From Candidatus Rokuibacteriota bacterium (GTDB lineage Bacteria; Methylomirabilota; Methylomirabilia; Rokubacteriales; CSP1-6), in NCBI GenBank assembly GCA_003221595.1, contig QHSM01000387.1:1-7263 (forward strand): 7,263 bases of DNA, read 5' to 3'. Each line of letters begins with the position of its first letter. Position 1 is the stretch's first letter. Of this stretch, positions 6,341 to 7,263 are shown one piece after another. Both the position numbers and the translations under genes were made by a program. The notes under the pieces are model-generated. The model did no database searches and was not told the origin of the DNA. It saw only the letters and a list, made by a program, of their open reading frames with translations.

Positions 6341-7263
6341 ATGGACTACAAGGCCACGCTAAATCTGCCGAAAACCGCCTTCCCGATGAAGGCGAACCTG
6401 CCGAAGGCCGAGCCCGAGATGCTCGGCTGGTGGGAGTCATTCGGAATCTACAAGCGCCTGCGTCAGGCGGCGGTGGGCCGGCCGATGTGGATCCTCCACG
6501 ATGGTCCGCCATACGCCAACGGCAACATTCATCTGGGGACCATGCTGAACAAGGTCCTCAAGGACATCATCGTCAAGTCGCGCTCGATGTCCGGCTTCAA
6601 CGCGGTGTACGTGCCGGGCTGGGATTGCCACGGGCTTCCGATCGAGCATCAGGTCGACAAGGAGCTGGGCCTCGACAAGCCCGGCATCGACGTGCGCAGC
6701 GCCATGGATCCGGTGGAGAAGCGTCAGAAGTGCCGGGAATACGCGCTCCGGTTCATCGACATCCAGCGCAGCAGCTTCAAGCGCCTCGGCGTCTTCGGCG
6801 ACTGGGACAACCCCTACGTCACGATGGAGCCGGCGTACGAGGCGGTCATCGCGCGCGAGTTTGGCCGCTTCGTGGGTCGCGGTCTGGTCTACAAGGGCCT
6901 CAAGCCGGTGCACTGGTGCATGTACTGTAGGACCGCCCTGGCGCAGGCCGAGGTCGAGTACGAGGATCAGCGGACCCCCTCGATCTGGGTCAAGTTTCCG
7001 ATGACCTCCGTGCCCGGCGAGCTCCAGTCGGCGATCGGCGGGCGGCCGGTCTTCGCGGTGATCTGGACGACGACGCCGTGGACCCTGCCGGCCAACCTCG
7101 CGATCGCCGTCCACCCGGCCCAGAGCTACGTCGCCGTCGAGATCGCGGGCGAGGTCTACATCGTCGCGCGAGCGCTGCTGAACGATTTCCTCGGGCTCTT
7201 CAAGGAGCCCGGCCACCGCAAGGAGCCCGGCCACCGCGTCCTGGCCTCGGTCGACGGTGAGCG
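6341..7263 (+). CDS. ileS: Isoleucyl-tRNA synthetase, N-terminal part (3' end outside window)
   Basis: This cytoplasmic class I synthetase charges tRNA(Ile) and edits mischarged valine. About 307 residues of a protein normally over 900 aa are present. The start is ATG 6341, giving the typical MDYKATLNLPKTAFPMKANL beginning. The catalytic fold carries HDGPPYANGNIHLGTMLNK (53-71), with the HIGH motif as HLGT (64-67), and VPGWDCHGLPIEHQVDKELG (91-110). HWCMYCRTALAQAEVEYED (191-209) is the usual Cys-x-x-Cys stretch before the inserted CP1 editing domain, whose Thr-rich WTTTPWTLPAN is at 242-252. Residues 288-299 are a perfect KEPGHR duplication inside the editing domain (see repeat). The frame stays open to the edge. 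No Shine-Dalgarno is present, and a promoter-like element lies just upstream. Identification is certain; the overlapping frame at 6430-6930 is a shadow. Confidence 0.97.
   Translation, partial: MDYKATLNLPKTAFPMKANLPKAEPEMLGWWESFGIYKRLRQAAVGRPMWILHDGPPYANGNIHLGTMLNKVLKDIIVKSRSMSGFNAVYVPGWDCHGLPIEHQVDKELGLDKPGIDVRSAMDPVEKRQKCREYALRFIDIQRSSFKRLGVFGDWDNPYVTMEPAYEAVIAREFGRFVGRGLVYKGLKPVHWCMYCRTALAQAEVEYEDQRTPSIWVKFPMTSVPGELQSAIGGRPVFAVIWTTTPWTLPANLAIAVHPAQSYVAVEIAGEVYIVARALLNDFLGLFKEPGHRKEPGHRVLASVDGE
7202..7237 (+). repeat. Perfect 18-base tandem duplication inside ileS
   Basis: AAGGAGCCCGGCCACCGC occurs twice, back to back (7202-7219 and 7220-7237), with no mismatch. The unit is six codons in frame, so the protein reads KEPGHR KEPGHR at residues 288-299 in the CP1 editing domain. 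The coding frame is kept. Confidence 0.97.

Noticed and set aside
6430..6930. + strand open frame of 166 codons
   Set aside because: It is in another frame of ileS, whose own frame shows unmistakable IleRS motifs over the same bases.

Overview
The window is a very GC-rich, tightly packed bacterial segment in which all convincing genes lie on the + strand. The order is: end of selA, selB, tatA, two unrelated GT-C type membrane glycosyltransferases, a secreted DUF4124/retropepsin-like protein, and the first third of ileS. There is no mobile element, CRISPR array, tRNA or rRNA. The selA-selB pair shows that the organism decodes UGA as selenocysteine. GC content, gene style and the Shine-Dalgarno-poor starts suggest an environmental Gram-negative lineage, such as Methylomirabilota/Rokubacteria or a deltaproteobacterial-type group. 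That placement is only an impression and needs a phylogeny.

Region 1 (1-2302) is the selenocysteine module. The C-terminal quarter of SelA, which makes Sec-tRNA, overlaps by 4 bases (GTGA) the start of SelB, the elongation factor that delivers Sec-tRNA to UGA codons. The overlap implies translational coupling. The Sec tRNA (selC) and selD are not in the window.

Region 2 (2303-5683) is about the cell envelope. A small TatA/E-type translocase subunit has the only strong ribosome binding site in the window. Two large polytopic membrane proteins follow. Each has the N-terminal periplasmic-loop aspartates expected of lipid-phosphate-sugar-dependent GT-C enzymes. They differ from each other in sequence and overlap by 35 bases. 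The first has no usual start codon where its conserved N-terminus must begin. The best placed codon is GTA, in a GTAA overlap with the tatA stop.

Region 3 (5684-6302) encodes a small exported protein with a DUF4124 domain and a single-DTG aspartyl protease domain. Region 4 (6341-7263) is the 5' part of isoleucyl-tRNA synthetase, cut by the window edge. It carries a perfect 18-base in-frame tandem duplication in the editing domain.

No stretch over 300 bases lacks a gene. The gaps are 2303-2344, 5684-5690 and 6303-6340, and two of them hold or adjoin promoter-like hexamers very close to the start codon. I see no clear new multi-gene system. The most unusual points are the GTA start problem, the recent-looking duplication in ileS, and the possible leaderless promoters.
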